A stretch of DNA of 64,000 nucleotides, from positions 434,001-498,000 of the forward strand of contig CAMYXP010000001.1 in the NCBI GenBank assembly GCA_947303085.1, read 5' to 3'. The notes under the pieces were generated by a model. It was not told the origin of the DNA. It saw nothing but the letters and a program-made list of their open reading frames with translations, and searched no databases. Positions within the stretch are counted from its first letter, which is position 1. Each line of letters opens with the position of its first letter. Positions 43,876 through 51,216 of the stretch are shown piece after piece. The stretch is from an uncultured Bacteroidales bacterium. Lineage in GTDB: Bacteria; Bacteroidota; Bacteroidia; Bacteroidales; F082. Both the position numbers and the translations under genes were made by a program.

Positions 43876-44646
43876 ATGGACAAAAGATTAGAGGCTTTTA
43901 AGAGACTTTTAGATATTATGGATGACCTTAGAAAGGGCTGTCCATGGGATAAGAAACAGACCATTGAAAGTTTGCGTCATCTTACTATTGAGGAGACTTA
44001 CGAGTTGAGCGAGGCTATCTTAGCGTCAGATTATCAAGATGTTAAGAAAGAACTCGGCGATTTGATAATGCACATTGTTTTTTATGCGAGGATAGCTGAT
44101 GAGAGAGGTTTGTTTGACATTTCGGATGTGATAAACAGCATTTGCGACAAGCTCATTGTGCGTCATCCGCATATTTATGGCGACGTGAAAGTGGAATCGG
44201 CGGAGGAAGTTTTGGAGAATTGGGAGAAGATTAAGATAAAAAAAGAAGGCAACAAGAGCGTTTTGGGCGGTGTTCCGGCAGGTTTGCCGCCACTTTTGAA
44301 GGCTTACAGAATGACCGACAAGGCATCGGGAGTGGGGTTTGACTGGCCAAACAAGGAAGAATGTTGGAAAAAGGTGCTTGAAGAGATGGACGAGTTGCAG
44401 GAAGAGGTGAAAAACGACGGTCCGGTAGAGCGGAAAGACGAGGAGTTTGGCGATTTGCTGTTCGCATTGGTGAATTATTCGAGGTTTATAAAAGTGAATG
44501 CCGATACTGCGTTGGAGCATGCAAATGCCAAGTTTAAAAAGCGTTTCACGTATATTGAGGAGAAGGCGAGAGAGATGGGAAAGAGTGTGGCGGATATGAC
44601 GTTGAACGAGATGGAGGAGCTTTGGCAGGAAGCGAAGAAAGTTTAG
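43876..44646 (+). CDS. mazG: Nucleoside triphosphate pyrophosphohydrolase MazG
   Basis: The 256-residue enzyme hydrolyses NTPs to NMP and pyrophosphate, a house-cleaning role. Two MazG domains are visible: the N-terminal one with CPWDKKQTIESLRHLTIEE, EETYELSEAI and KELGDLIMHIVFYARIA, and the C-terminal one with GVGFDWPN, EEMDELQEEV and DEEFGDLLFALVNYSR. The ATG at 43876 is preferred because a TTG at 43858 lies within the promoter. The TAG stop belongs to the first unit of a GTTTAGA repeat. Confidence 0.94.
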   Translation: MDKRLEAFKRLLDIMDDLRKGCPWDKKQTIESLRHLTIEETYELSEAILASDYQDVKKELGDLIMHIVFYARIADERGLFDISDVINSICDKLIVRHPHIYGDVKVESAEEVLENWEKIKIKKEGNKSVLGGVPAGLPPLLKAYRMTDKASGVGFDWPNKEECWKKVLEEMDELQEEVKNDGPVERKDEEFGDLLFALVNYSRFIKVNADTALEHANAKFKKRFTYIEEKAREMGKSVADMTLNEMEELWQEAKKV

Positions 44647-44690
44647 AGTTGAGAGTAGTTGAAATTTTTAAGTTTAAAGTAGAAAAGTGT
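44643..44690 (+). repeat. GTTTAGA-type intergenic repeat, copy 3
   Basis: GTTTAGAGTTGAGAGTAGTT followed by AAGTTTAAAGTAG. Its first TAG is the mazG stop codon, and it ends at the cdsA promoter. Confidence 0.75.
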
Positions 44691-44696
44691 ATATTT

Positions 44697-44727
44697 TTTG
44701 TTGATAGAACAAAAATTTGTATATTTG
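44697..44727 (+). promoter_or_regulatory. Promoter of cdsA-psd
   Basis: TTTG (44697-44700) and TATATTTG (44720-44727) have a 19-nt spacer, a full match to the Bacteroidetes -33/-7 consensus. Confidence 0.7.
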
Positions 44728-44748
44728 CAGATTAAAATGATGTGAAAA

Positions 44749-45552
44749 ATGAGTAATTTGGCGAAAAGAACTGTGTTCGGGAGTTTGTTTGTGATTGTTG
44801 TGATTGGAAGCATACTTTTGAATTATTGGGCTTTCTTTGCCGTTATGCTTGTGACTGTATTCATTGGTTCTCAGGAAGTTAGCAAGCTGATGGTGAAAGA
44901 AGCCGATAGAGGTATCAAGCTCATGACGGTCATTGTCGCGACGCTGTTTTTTGTGCTGAATGCGGTTTTGGGCCGGATTTCGAACATCATTCAAGTGGTG
45001 TTGATACTTGCACCTATATTAATTGCATTGTTCTCGAAGAAACATTCATATGAAAAGATTACAGTCAGTTGCTGGACGGCTATATTTTTTGTGGCACTGC
45101 CATGCATGCTGCTGATGGAGTTTTATAGAGCTTCGGCATTGTGTTTTGAAGGCAAGTATTTCATTATCATATTGTTTTGCTTGATATGGATAAATGATAT
45201 TTTCGCTTATCTGACGGGGATGGCAATTGGAAAGCACAAGCTTTTCGAGAGAATTTCACCGAAAAAGACGATAGAAGGCAGTTTGGGCGGCTTGATTATG
45301 ACCGCTGTTGTGGCGTTTTTGGCGAATCATTACTGGTTACAGATTTGGGATAAATGGGAGTTGATTGGATTGGTGATAGTTGTTGTGGTTTTCGGCAGTT
45401 TGGGCGACCTTTGCGAGTCGATGATGAAGCGTCAGGCGGGGGTGAAGGACTCGGGTAATGTCATCCCGGGACACGGAGGCATTTTAGACAGGTTCGATGC
45501 CACTTTTTTGGCTGTGCCGGCGGTTTATTGCTATTTGATGTTGATAGGATAA
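44749..45552 (+). CDS. cdsA: Phosphatidate cytidylyltransferase
   Basis: CdsA makes CDP-diacylglycerol, the precursor of all phospholipids, in the inner membrane. The 267 residues have about seven to eight hydrophobic segments and the family signature SLGDLCESMMKRQAGVKDSG, then PGHGGILDRFD near the C-terminus. WINDIFAYLTGMAIGKHKL is also typical. The end is unusual: the stop codon TAA is part of the first GGATAAG unit of a dispersed repeat, so the repeat set the C-terminus. The gene psd follows after 39 nt. Confidence 0.95.
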   Translation: MSNLAKRTVFGSLFVIVVIGSILLNYWAFFAVMLVTVFIGSQEVSKLMVKEADRGIKLMTVIVATLFFVLNAVLGRISNIIQVVLILAPILIALFSKKHSYEKITVSCWTAIFFVALPCMLLMEFYRASALCFEGKYFIIILFCLIWINDIFAYLTGMAIGKHKLFERISPKKTIEGSLGGLIMTAVVAFLANHYWLQIWDKWELIGLVIVVVVFGSLGDLCESMMKRQAGVKDSGNVIPGHGGILDRFDATFLAVPAVYCYLMLIG

Positions 45553-45579
45553 GAAGGATAGGAAGGATAAGATGGATAA
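45547..45579 (+). repeat. GGATAAG repeat supplying the cdsA stop
   Basis: Units GGATAAGAA, GGATAGGAA, GGATAAGAT and GGATAA follow each other with a 9-bp period. The TAA at 45550-45552 inside the first unit is the cdsA stop codon. Confidence 0.75.
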
Positions 45580-45591
45580 TTAATAGGTATT

Positions 45592-46269
45592 ATGTATATA
45601 CATAAAAAAGGATATGGTGTTATTGCGACGGTGTTTACGGTGTTGGTTTTGATTACCGTAGGTGTAGTGATGTTGCTTAACGCTGTTTTGGAGACGACGC
45701 ATTGGACGATTCTTGCGGGTCTTATAATTATAGGTGTGATTATTTTTGTGTGGTCGATCACGTTTTTCAGGGTGCCAACCAACAGAAAGATAACCAAGGA
45801 AGAGAATGCGGTGGTTTCGTCGGCTGATGGAGAGATTGTGGCTATTGAGGAGGTTGAGGAGAAGGAATATTTTCATGATAAGAGGATACAGATTTCGGTG
45901 TTTATGTCGGCATACGACGTGCATGTGAACTGGTTTCCGATTGATGGAGTGGTGAGTTATGTAAAATATCATCCAGGCAAGAAATTATTTGCGATAAACC
46001 CGAAGTCGTCGGAGTTGAATGAGCGTAACACAGTGGTTGTCAAGGATGAGAAGGGCAGGGAGGTGCTGTTCAGACAGGTGGCTGGAGTGATGGCGCGACG
46101 TATTGTCTGCAATATTAAAGAAGGCGATAAGGCAGAGGTCGGCAAGGAGTTCGGCATGATAAAATTCGGTTCGAGAGTTGATTTTTTCCTGCCGTATGAC
46201 GCTGATATTCAAGTGGAAATGGGTGACGACATCACAGGACAGGTGTCGGTTTTGGCATATTTGAAGTAA
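45592..46269 (+). CDS. psd: Phosphatidylserine decarboxylase (pyruvoyl type)
   Basis: The enzyme makes phosphatidylethanolamine and self-cleaves to form a pyruvoyl cofactor. The 225 residues have two N-terminal membrane segments (about 10-30 and 38-58), FFRVPTNRKI, SADGEIVAIEE, and the maturation site KFGSRVDFFLP, where cleavage before S194 gives the pyruvoyl alpha chain. This is the short class used with archaetidylserine-like enzymes and common in Bacteroidetes. It follows cdsA in the same unit, so two steps of phospholipid synthesis are linked. The pssA gene is not in the window. Confidence 0.92.
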   Translation: MYIHKKGYGVIATVFTVLVLITVGVVMLLNAVLETTHWTILAGLIIIGVIIFVWSITFFRVPTNRKITKEENAVVSSADGEIVAIEEVEEKEYFHDKRIQISVFMSAYDVHVNWFPIDGVVSYVKYHPGKKLFAINPKSSELNERNTVVVKDEKGREVLFRQVAGVMARRIVCNIKEGDKAEVGKEFGMIKFGSRVDFFLPYDADIQVEMGDDITGQVSVLAYLK

Positions 46270-46285
46270 TTTTTTTACAAAAAAG

Positions 46286-46316
46286 TTGCTGTATATTAAA
46301 AAACTTTTTATATTTG
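46286..46316 (+). promoter_or_regulatory. Promoter of the large T9SS cargo gene
   Basis: TTG (46286-46288) and TATATTTG (46309-46316) have a 20-nt spacer, giving a leader of about 50 nt. Confidence 0.65.
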
Positions 46317-46372
46317 CAGGTTCAAACTGGACAATAAATTAGGATATTAATGTTTAACTAAATTTAAATCAA

Positions 46373-48229
46373 ATGAAAAAAGTATCTTTACTTTCAATGC
46401 TTCTCGTTTTGATTTGCGGAAGCTTATTGGCACAAGAACCACAGGTTCTTATTAGCGATGGTTTCGAAGAGTACACAGTTGGCAACAAGATCGCTGTTGA
46501 ATCACAGGCAGCAGGTCACGACTGGTGGACAACTTGGAACCAGAATCCAGGTTCAGCAGAAGACGGCGTTGTGGCTGAATTCCAGGGTTCAAAATGCGGT
46601 TATTTAACCTATGACGTTGACCAGGTTTTGCTTCTTGGTAATGAACAGAACGGTGTTTATGACCTTGAATTCGATATCTTGGTTCCACAGGGAAAGAACG
46701 GTTACTTCAACATTCTTCACGACTTCAACGGTTCAGGAAGTACATGGGCATTGGAAAGCTATCTGCACATGTCAGGCAGCAGCACATCAGCTCCTGGTAC
46801 AGCAGTTATCCACGCTGGTGGTTCAAACGCAGCTACATTCAGCGTTGTTTATGATGATTGGATGCACTTCCGTTTGCATGTCGACACCGACGCCGACAAT
46901 GCTGAGTACTACTACACAGCACCAGGCGCATCAGAGGTTTTGATTCACACATGGCAGTGGAGTCTTAACAGCCAGGGTACAGCTACAGTTGGTAGAAAAC
47001 TTGCTGCTATGGACTTCTTCCCACCAATGAATGCTGCTACATCAGAGTATTATCTTGACAACTTCAGCTTCACAAAGGTGAGCGGTGACACAGCTCCAGC
47101 TCTCACATACAGCGTTGATCACGTTGACGTTTTGCTTGCTGAAGATGATCAGACATCAGTTGACATTGTTATTGGCAATGCAGAAGGTACATCAGTTGGT
47201 GATTGGACAGCATGGGTTGACTTCGGTACAGGCGCAGGCGGTTCAACCACATCAACACTTTACTACGGTCAGGATCCATCACAAGGCGCAAGCTTAGTTG
47301 GTTACAACTGGGATGAGCCAAAATTGGTTGAGGTTGCAGCTATGTTCCCAGGTTCAACATACGCTGGCACAGCAATGGGTGCAAACATTGTCAGTGTTTC
47401 ATATTATGCAGTTGAATCACAATCAGGCTTTGGCTTCGAGACAAACACTCCTTTGACATTCCGTGTTTACAAACAGGGTATGTACGGTCAGCCAGGTGAG
47501 GTTCTCGCAGAGAAAGAAGTTCCATTCGCACAGATTAACCATGAAGACTGGACAACCGCAACATTTGACGTTCCTGTTGCTTTGACAGGTTACAACGTTT
47601 GGATTGCTTGCGAATACACACAGGCAGTTGGTGGTTACGCTATGGTATTTGACGGTGGTCAATACGTCACAAACAGTGGTTTCGTCCGCGTTGGTGGTGG
47701 CGGTGCATTTGAATCAGCTGGTCCAGACAACATGAGCGAAGATTATGGTTGCATGGCTATCCTCGCTACCACACAGGGTGCTCCTGTTTCAGCAACATGG
47801 GCATCATTGAGCAAGACAGAAGGCTCAATCGCAATGGGCGGTTCAGATCAGCTTTCAGTTGTTGTCAATTCAATCAGTCTCAACGAAGGTGAGACCAAAT
47901 CAGCTAACATCTTCTTTGTAACAAACGATCCTGAGAATCCGGAAGTTATCATCCCATTGACACTCACAGTTGGTCACGAATCAATTGTTGAGACAGCAGA
48001 AAGTGCATTCAACGTATATCCAAACCCAACAACAGGTATGGTTACAGTTGAAGGTGAAAACATGAGCGCAATCGCTATCTACAGCGCAGCTGGTCAGCTT
48101 GTTAACATCGTTCGCGTGAATGGTGACAACGCTACAGTTGACATGAGCAGCTTCGGCGCAGGTGTTTACTTCTTCAACGTTATTGACAGCGCAAACAACA
48201 CAACAGTTCAGAGAGTTGTTGTGAAGTAA
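46373..48229 (+). CDS. Large secreted protein with T9SS type A sorting domain
   Basis: The 618 residues have a signal peptide (near SLLAQ) and a lectin/LamG-like beta-sandwich (about 25-235, SDGFEEYTVGNKI, DLEFDILVPQGKNGYFNI). A middle domain with Ig-like features follows (about 240-470), then a strand-rich module ending TNDPENPEVIIPLTLTV. A C-terminal T9SS type A domain closes it (about 545-618: FNVYPNPTTGMVTVEG, IAIYSAAGQLV, MSSFGAGVYFFNV). It should be exported through the type IX system and attached to or released from the surface. There is no catalytic motif. The marked preference for A-ending ACA, GCA, CCA and TCA codons differs from neighbours. Confidence 0.85.
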   Translation: MKKVSLLSMLLVLICGSLLAQEPQVLISDGFEEYTVGNKIAVESQAAGHDWWTTWNQNPGSAEDGVVAEFQGSKCGYLTYDVDQVLLLGNEQNGVYDLEFDILVPQGKNGYFNILHDFNGSGSTWALESYLHMSGSSTSAPGTAVIHAGGSNAATFSVVYDDWMHFRLHVDTDADNAEYYYTAPGASEVLIHTWQWSLNSQGTATVGRKLAAMDFFPPMNAATSEYYLDNFSFTKVSGDTAPALTYSVDHVDVLLAEDDQTSVDIVIGNAEGTSVGDWTAWVDFGTGAGGSTTSTLYYGQDPSQGASLVGYNWDEPKLVEVAAMFPGSTYAGTAMGANIVSVSYYAVESQSGFGFETNTPLTFRVYKQGMYGQPGEVLAEKEVPFAQINHEDWTTATFDVPVALTGYNVWIACEYTQAVGGYAMVFDGGQYVTNSGFVRVGGGGAFESAGPDNMSEDYGCMAILATTQGAPVSATWASLSKTEGSIAMGGSDQLSVVVNSISLNEGETKSANIFFVTNDPENPEVIIPLTLTVGHESIVETAESAFNVYPNPTTGMVTVEGENMSAIAIYSAAGQLVNIVRVNGDNATVDMSSFGAGVYFFNVIDSANNTTVQRVVVK

Positions 48230-48259
48230 ATATGAGATTTAATAAACGAGCAGAAGAAG

Positions 48260-48288
48260 AAAGGACTCCTCGGGGTCCTTTCTTTTTT
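48260..48288 (+). terminator. Terminator after the T9SS cargo gene
   Basis: AAAGGACTCC (48260-48269) pairs with GGGGTCCTTT (48272-48281), with one G-U pair, followed by CTTTTTT. Confidence 0.85.
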
Positions 48289-48290
48289 AG

Positions 48291-48357
48291 TTTAGAGTTG
48301 AGAGTGTAGAGTTTAGAGTAGTTTAAAAGTTTATAGTTTAAAGTTTAAAAAAGTTTA
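48291..48357 (+). repeat. GTTTAGA-type intergenic repeat, copy 4
   Basis: Successive 7-mers GTTTAGA, GTTGAGA, GTGTAGA and GTTTAGA are followed by GTAGTTTAAAAG and AAAGTTTAAAAAAG. It extends from the terminator to the 3' end of the convergent methyltransferase gene, overlapping its last codons. Confidence 0.75.
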
Positions 48358-48866
48358 TATTGTTGGCGGTACCATTCGAAGAGGGCGACGGCGGCGGCGT
48401 GGGAGACGTTGAGTGAGCGCGTTGGACCTGGGATTGGGATGTAGACAACCATATCGCATTGCGCTAAGATTTCCTCACGGATGCCGTGGCTCTCGTTGCC
48501 GACGATGAAAGCAGCATCGGCAGGAAGTTTGGTTTCGTATATATTAGTTGCATCCGTTGCCGTTTCGATGGCGACGATTTTTTTGTTTGCAGGTATAAGT
48601 TTTCTGATGTCGGTTTCCTCGGTGAAGTACCATTTTATGTTATCTTTGCTCGAAGCGGCGCATTTTCTTACTCTTCCGATGCTGTTTATAGGTTCTTTGC
48701 CGAGAAATATCATCTCTGAAGCACCGATGTTATCGGCCAGACGAATCATGGAACCCATGTTGTCGGGAGTGAGGAGGTTGTCGGCAAGGACGATGGGGCG
48801 CTGGATGGAATCGTAAATAGACTCAGGATGAGAGTTTTCAAATAAAGTGTTTGATTTTAAATACAT
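48345..48866 (-). CDS. TrmH-family (SPOUT) RNA 2'-O-methyltransferase
   Basis: The 173 residues match the SPOUT fold with its trefoil knot: motif 1 PDNMGSMIRLADNIGA, motif 2 FIVGNESHGI, and motif 3 IPIPGPTRSLNVSHAAAVAL. It uses SAM to methylate ribose in tRNA or rRNA; the target is not evident. There is no N-terminal substrate-binding domain, as in TrmL-like members. The start at 48866 gives the normal length; a longer frame to 48974 would overlap the upstream gene and run through the GGATAAG repeat. The C-terminal codons lie at the edge of a GTTTAGA repeat. Confidence 0.85.
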   Translation of the reverse strand: MYLKSNTLFENSHPESIYDSIQRPIVLADNLLTPDNMGSMIRLADNIGASEMIFLGKEPINSIGRVRKCAASSKDNIKWYFTEETDIRKLIPANKKIVAIETATDATNIYETKLPADAAFIVGNESHGIREEILAQCDMVVYIPIPGPTRSLNVSHAAAVALFEWYRQQYKLF

Positions 48867-48871
48867 GATTA

Positions 48872-49858
48872 TTAGGATAAGGAGGATAAGTAGTTTTTTC
48901 CTTGGTAGGTATTGCGTTCGGCGAGGCGTTTTTCGATGAGGGCGAGTACTTGGTCGTAGCGGAGGTTGAGCCAAGGTTTTGAGACCAGATAGCGTGGTGG
49001 AACTTCGCCGGCGAAGCGTTCGATTACGATGTTTGGGTTGAGACGCTCGATGAAGTCGATGACGAACTCGATGTAATCTTCAAGTGTAAACAAATGAAAA
49101 TCAGAAGGGTTGGCGAGATATTCGTCGGCCATTTTTGTATCTTTGAATATCTGTAGTTGATGGAATTTCACTGTGGTGAGCGGCAGTTGGGATATGATAT
49201 CGGCGGCGTTGAGCATCATGTCGCGAGTTTCGCCAGGGAGTCCGAAGATGAAATGTCCGCCGCAATGGAAACCGTAGGAGTGGACGAGCTTGATGGCGTT
49301 GCGCGCGGTGGCGAAGTCGTGGCCGCGGTTGACACGTTGTAAAGTTTGGTCGTAAACAGATTCGACTCCGAACTCGAGGATAATAGGATAAGCGCTGCGC
49401 TGATAAGAAGGATAAGGTGGATAAGGAGGATAAGATAGAGATTGCAGCATTTCGAGGATTTCCTCATTAATGCAGTCGGGACGGGTACCGATGACGAGGC
49501 CGATGACGCCAGGGACGGAGAGGGCTTCGCGGTAAAGCTTTTCTAACTCATCGAGGGATTTGTAAGTGTTGCTAAATGCTTGAAAATAAGCGAAATACGA
49601 TTTTGCTCGACGATAACGGCGCTGATGGAACTCTATACCTTCCTCGATTTGCTGACGCACGCTTTTCTCGGGGCGGCAATAAGAAGGGTTGAAAGCGTCG
49701 TTGCGGCAGAAAGTACAACCGCCGGTGCTTATCTTGCCGTCACGGTTAGGGCAGCTGAAGCCCGCGTCGATGCTGATTTTTTGCACACGACTGCCGAATT
49801 CGCGCTGGAAGTACGAGCTGTAGCTGTTGAAACGCCGATTATTGCCCCAAGGAAACAT
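48872..49858 (-). CDS. TIGR01212-type radical SAM protein with repeat insertions
   Basis: The 328-residue radical SAM protein of the YhcC/TIGR01212 group has the cluster cysteines C36, C48 and C51 in FSCPNRDGKISTGGCTFC. GTRPDC and GVESVYDQTLQRVNRGHD (about 164-181) follow, then GGHFIFGLPGETRDMM. The reaction is unknown for most of the group. Two parts derive from the dispersed GGATAAG repeat: residues 141-158 (SYPPYPPYPSYQRSAYP) replace the short linker before the LEFGVES strand, and the last five residues LSSLS lie at the end. The start at 49858 follows the promoter; a longer frame to 50302 overlaps the divergent gene. Confidence 0.88.
   Translation of the reverse strand: MFPWGNNRRFNSYSSYFQREFGSRVQKISIDAGFSCPNRDGKISTGGCTFCRNDAFNPSYCRPEKSVRQQIEEGIEFHQRRYRRAKSYFAYFQAFSNTYKSLDELEKLYREALSVPGVIGLVIGTRPDCINEEILEMLQSLSYPPYPPYPSYQRSAYPIILEFGVESVYDQTLQRVNRGHDFATARNAIKLVHSYGFHCGGHFIFGLPGETRDMMLNAADIISQLPLTTVKFHQLQIFKDTKMADEYLANPSDFHLFTLEDYIEFVIDFIERLNPNIVIERFAGEVPPRYLVSKPWLNLRYDQVLALIEKRLAERNTYQGKNYLSSLS
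48875..48890. repeat. GGATAAG repeat at the 3' end of the radical SAM gene
   Basis: GGATAAGGAGGATAAG, two units with a 9-bp period. Read on the minus strand it codes the final LSSLS and abuts the TAA stop. Confidence 0.7.
49386..49435. repeat. In-frame GGATAAG repeat inside the radical SAM gene
   Basis: GGATAAGCGC, then GCGCTGATAAGAA, then GGATAAG at 49410, 49419 and 49428 (exact 9-bp period). On the minus strand it codes YPPYPPYPSYQRSAYP. The GGATAAGCGC...GCTGATAAG core also occurs inverted at 41871-41896. Confidence 0.8.
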
Positions 49859-49873
49859 GATTTTTATTTTTTG

Positions 49874-49881
49874 CAAAGATA
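49874..49881 (-). promoter_or_regulatory. Promoter -7 box of the radical SAM gene
   Basis: On the minus strand this reads TATCTTTG, 15 nt before the ATG. Confidence 0.6.
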
Positions 49882-49888
49882 CGAAATA

Positions 49889-49945
49889 AAGTTTAGAGTT
49901 GAGAGTGTAGAGTTTAGAGTAGTTGAAAAGTTTAAAGTTTAAAGG
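49889..49945 (+). repeat. GTTTAGA-type intergenic repeat, copy 5
   Basis: Nearly identical to the copy at 48291: 7-mers GTTTAGA, GTTGAGA, GTGTAGA, GTTTAGA, then GTAGTTGAAAAG and TTTAAAGTTTAAAG. It lies in a divergent promoter region, just upstream of the Smr-gene promoter. Confidence 0.75.
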
Positions 49946-49953
49946 ATTTTTTG

Positions 49954-49961
49954 TATTTTTG
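49954..49961 (+). promoter_or_regulatory. Promoter -7 box of the DUF2027/Smr gene
   Basis: TATTTTTG matches TAnnTTTG, 20 nt before the ATG at 49982. Confidence 0.6.
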
Positions 49962-49981
49962 CATATTAAATCTTTAATAAA

Positions 49982-51067
49982 ATGGAAAGTTTTAAAGTTG
50001 GTGATAGAGTTAACTTCTTGAATGACAAGGGGGGAGGAGTTGTGAAAAAGATTATCGACACCAGGATGGTGGAGGTGGAGATTGAGGACGGGTTTAATGT
50101 GCCTGTGTTGATGAGCGATTTGGTTTTGGATTTCAGGGCACAGCCGACAAGACAGCAGCAGATGGTCGATAATGTGCAGAAAGAGATTAAGAATCAACAG
50201 ATTATAGAGGAAGAGGCGAAGAACGAGGCGAGGAGAAGCGAACTGCGTCGTTTTGCGAGAAATTCGAAAGAAGAAGGCATTTACCTCGCTTTTATTCCGC
50301 ATGACCAGCAGTGGCTGCTCACCGGACCGATTGACGTGGCAGTGGTGAACAACACTCCAGCCGATGCTTTATATAGTTTTAACCTAAAAGATGGCGAGAA
50401 ATTTGCAAATGTCGACTACGGAAGTATCGCGCCGTTTTCGAAAGTTGTTGTTGAAGCTATATCTCGCGACGATATAGAGCATTGGTGCGAAGGTGTGATA
50501 CAGGTTGTGCTTTGCCAAGATGACATCGACTCGGTTTATCATCCTTTGCATGCACCTTTCTCATTGAGAACCAGCAGGTTTTTCAAAGATGGAAGCTATG
50601 TTGAGTCGGGATTGTTGGGTGAGAAGGCGATAATGATTTGTTTGTCGACTGCTATTGCTTTGAAGTGCAAAGACGCAGATTTTGCTAAGCTGATGAAAGA
50701 AGGAGTCATGCAGCCGAAGGCAAATAAAGATATAGTGAAGAAGGCAGCAGCGATTGACAAGCATCAGACTGAGCCTGGCGAGGCTATTGTTGATTTGCAT
50801 ATTGGTGAGTTGGTGGATAATATCCTTGGGATGTCGAGCAATGATATTTTCAGGGTGCAGATCAATTATTTCAAGAAGATGCTTGACAGCGCTATAGAAA
50901 ACGACTATTCGAAGGTGACGTTTATCCATGGTGTGGGCAATGGCGTTTTGAAGAATGCGATTATTGAAGAGCTGAAAAACTACGAGAATACGCAGAACAG
51001 GATGGCGTCTATTTCGAGGTTTGGAGTGGGGGCTATAGATGTGATGATTTCAGATAAAAAGAAGTGA
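49982..51067 (+). CDS. DUF2027 and Smr-domain protein
   Basis: The 361 residues begin with an SH3-like strand set (FKVGDRVNFLNDKGGGVVKK, about 4-45). A beta-rich DUF2027 region follows (about 95-225), and the C-terminal Smr domain (about 265-355) carries DLHIGEL and FIHGVGNGVLKNAII. Smr domains, shared with MutS2, nick or bind nucleic acids, and some act in ribosome rescue. DLHIGEL keeps the DLH triad and HGVGNG corresponds to the HGxGxG motif. The physiological role in Bacteroidetes is unknown. Its TGA stop overlaps the 3' end of a tRNA-Arg gene on the other strand. Confidence 0.85.
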   Translation: MESFKVGDRVNFLNDKGGGVVKKIIDTRMVEVEIEDGFNVPVLMSDLVLDFRAQPTRQQQMVDNVQKEIKNQQIIEEEAKNEARRSELRRFARNSKEEGIYLAFIPHDQQWLLTGPIDVAVVNNTPADALYSFNLKDGEKFANVDYGSIAPFSKVVVEAISRDDIEHWCEGVIQVVLCQDDIDSVYHPLHAPFSLRTSRFFKDGSYVESGLLGEKAIMICLSTAIALKCKDADFAKLMKEGVMQPKANKDIVKKAAAIDKHQTEPGEAIVDLHIGELVDNILGMSSNDIFRVQINYFKKMLDSAIENDYSKVTFIHGVGNGVLKNAIIEELKNYENTQNRMASISRFGVGAIDVMISDKKK

Positions 51068-51136
51068 CCCCGCCGGGATTCGAACCCGGACCGAAGGAAC
51101 CGGAATCCTTAATTCTATCCATTAGACTACGGGGCC
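51065..51136 (-). tRNA. tRNA-Arg (anticodon CCG)
   Basis: On the minus strand a 72-nt cloverleaf starts GGCCCCG and its acceptor stem closes with CGGGGTC plus discriminator A. The anticodon arm is AAGGA-TTCCGGT-TCCTT (anticodon CCG, reads CGG). The T arm is CCGGG-TTCGAAT-CCCGG. The 3' CCA is not encoded. Its last three bases overlap the stop codon of the convergent Smr gene. Confidence 0.93.
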
Positions 51137-51137
51137 A

Positions 51138-51211
51138 TTTTAGACTTTAGACCTTAGACTTTAGACTTTAGCGATAATTACTAAGGTCTAATGTCTAATG
51201 ACTAAGGTCTT
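51138..51211. repeat. TTTAGAC 7-bp repeat between tRNA-Arg and tmRNA
   Basis: TTTAGAC, TTTAGAC, CTTAGAC, TTTAGAC and TTTAGCG follow in 7-bp steps. Then inverted CTAAGGTC units appear (TAAGGTCTAATGTCTAATGA, CTAAGGTC). The two halves form an imperfect inverted repeat. It is related in unit length and TTTAGA core to the GTTTAGA family. Confidence 0.65.
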
Positions 51212-51216
51212 TTTTG

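Noticed and set aside
49410..49435. GGATAAG arrays as a CRISPR array
   Set aside because: Units are 7-9 bp with no spacers, and no cas genes are nearby.
49859..50302. N-terminal extension of the radical SAM protein
   Set aside because: It overlaps the divergent DUF2027/Smr gene and passes through a GTTTAGA repeat and the -7 box.
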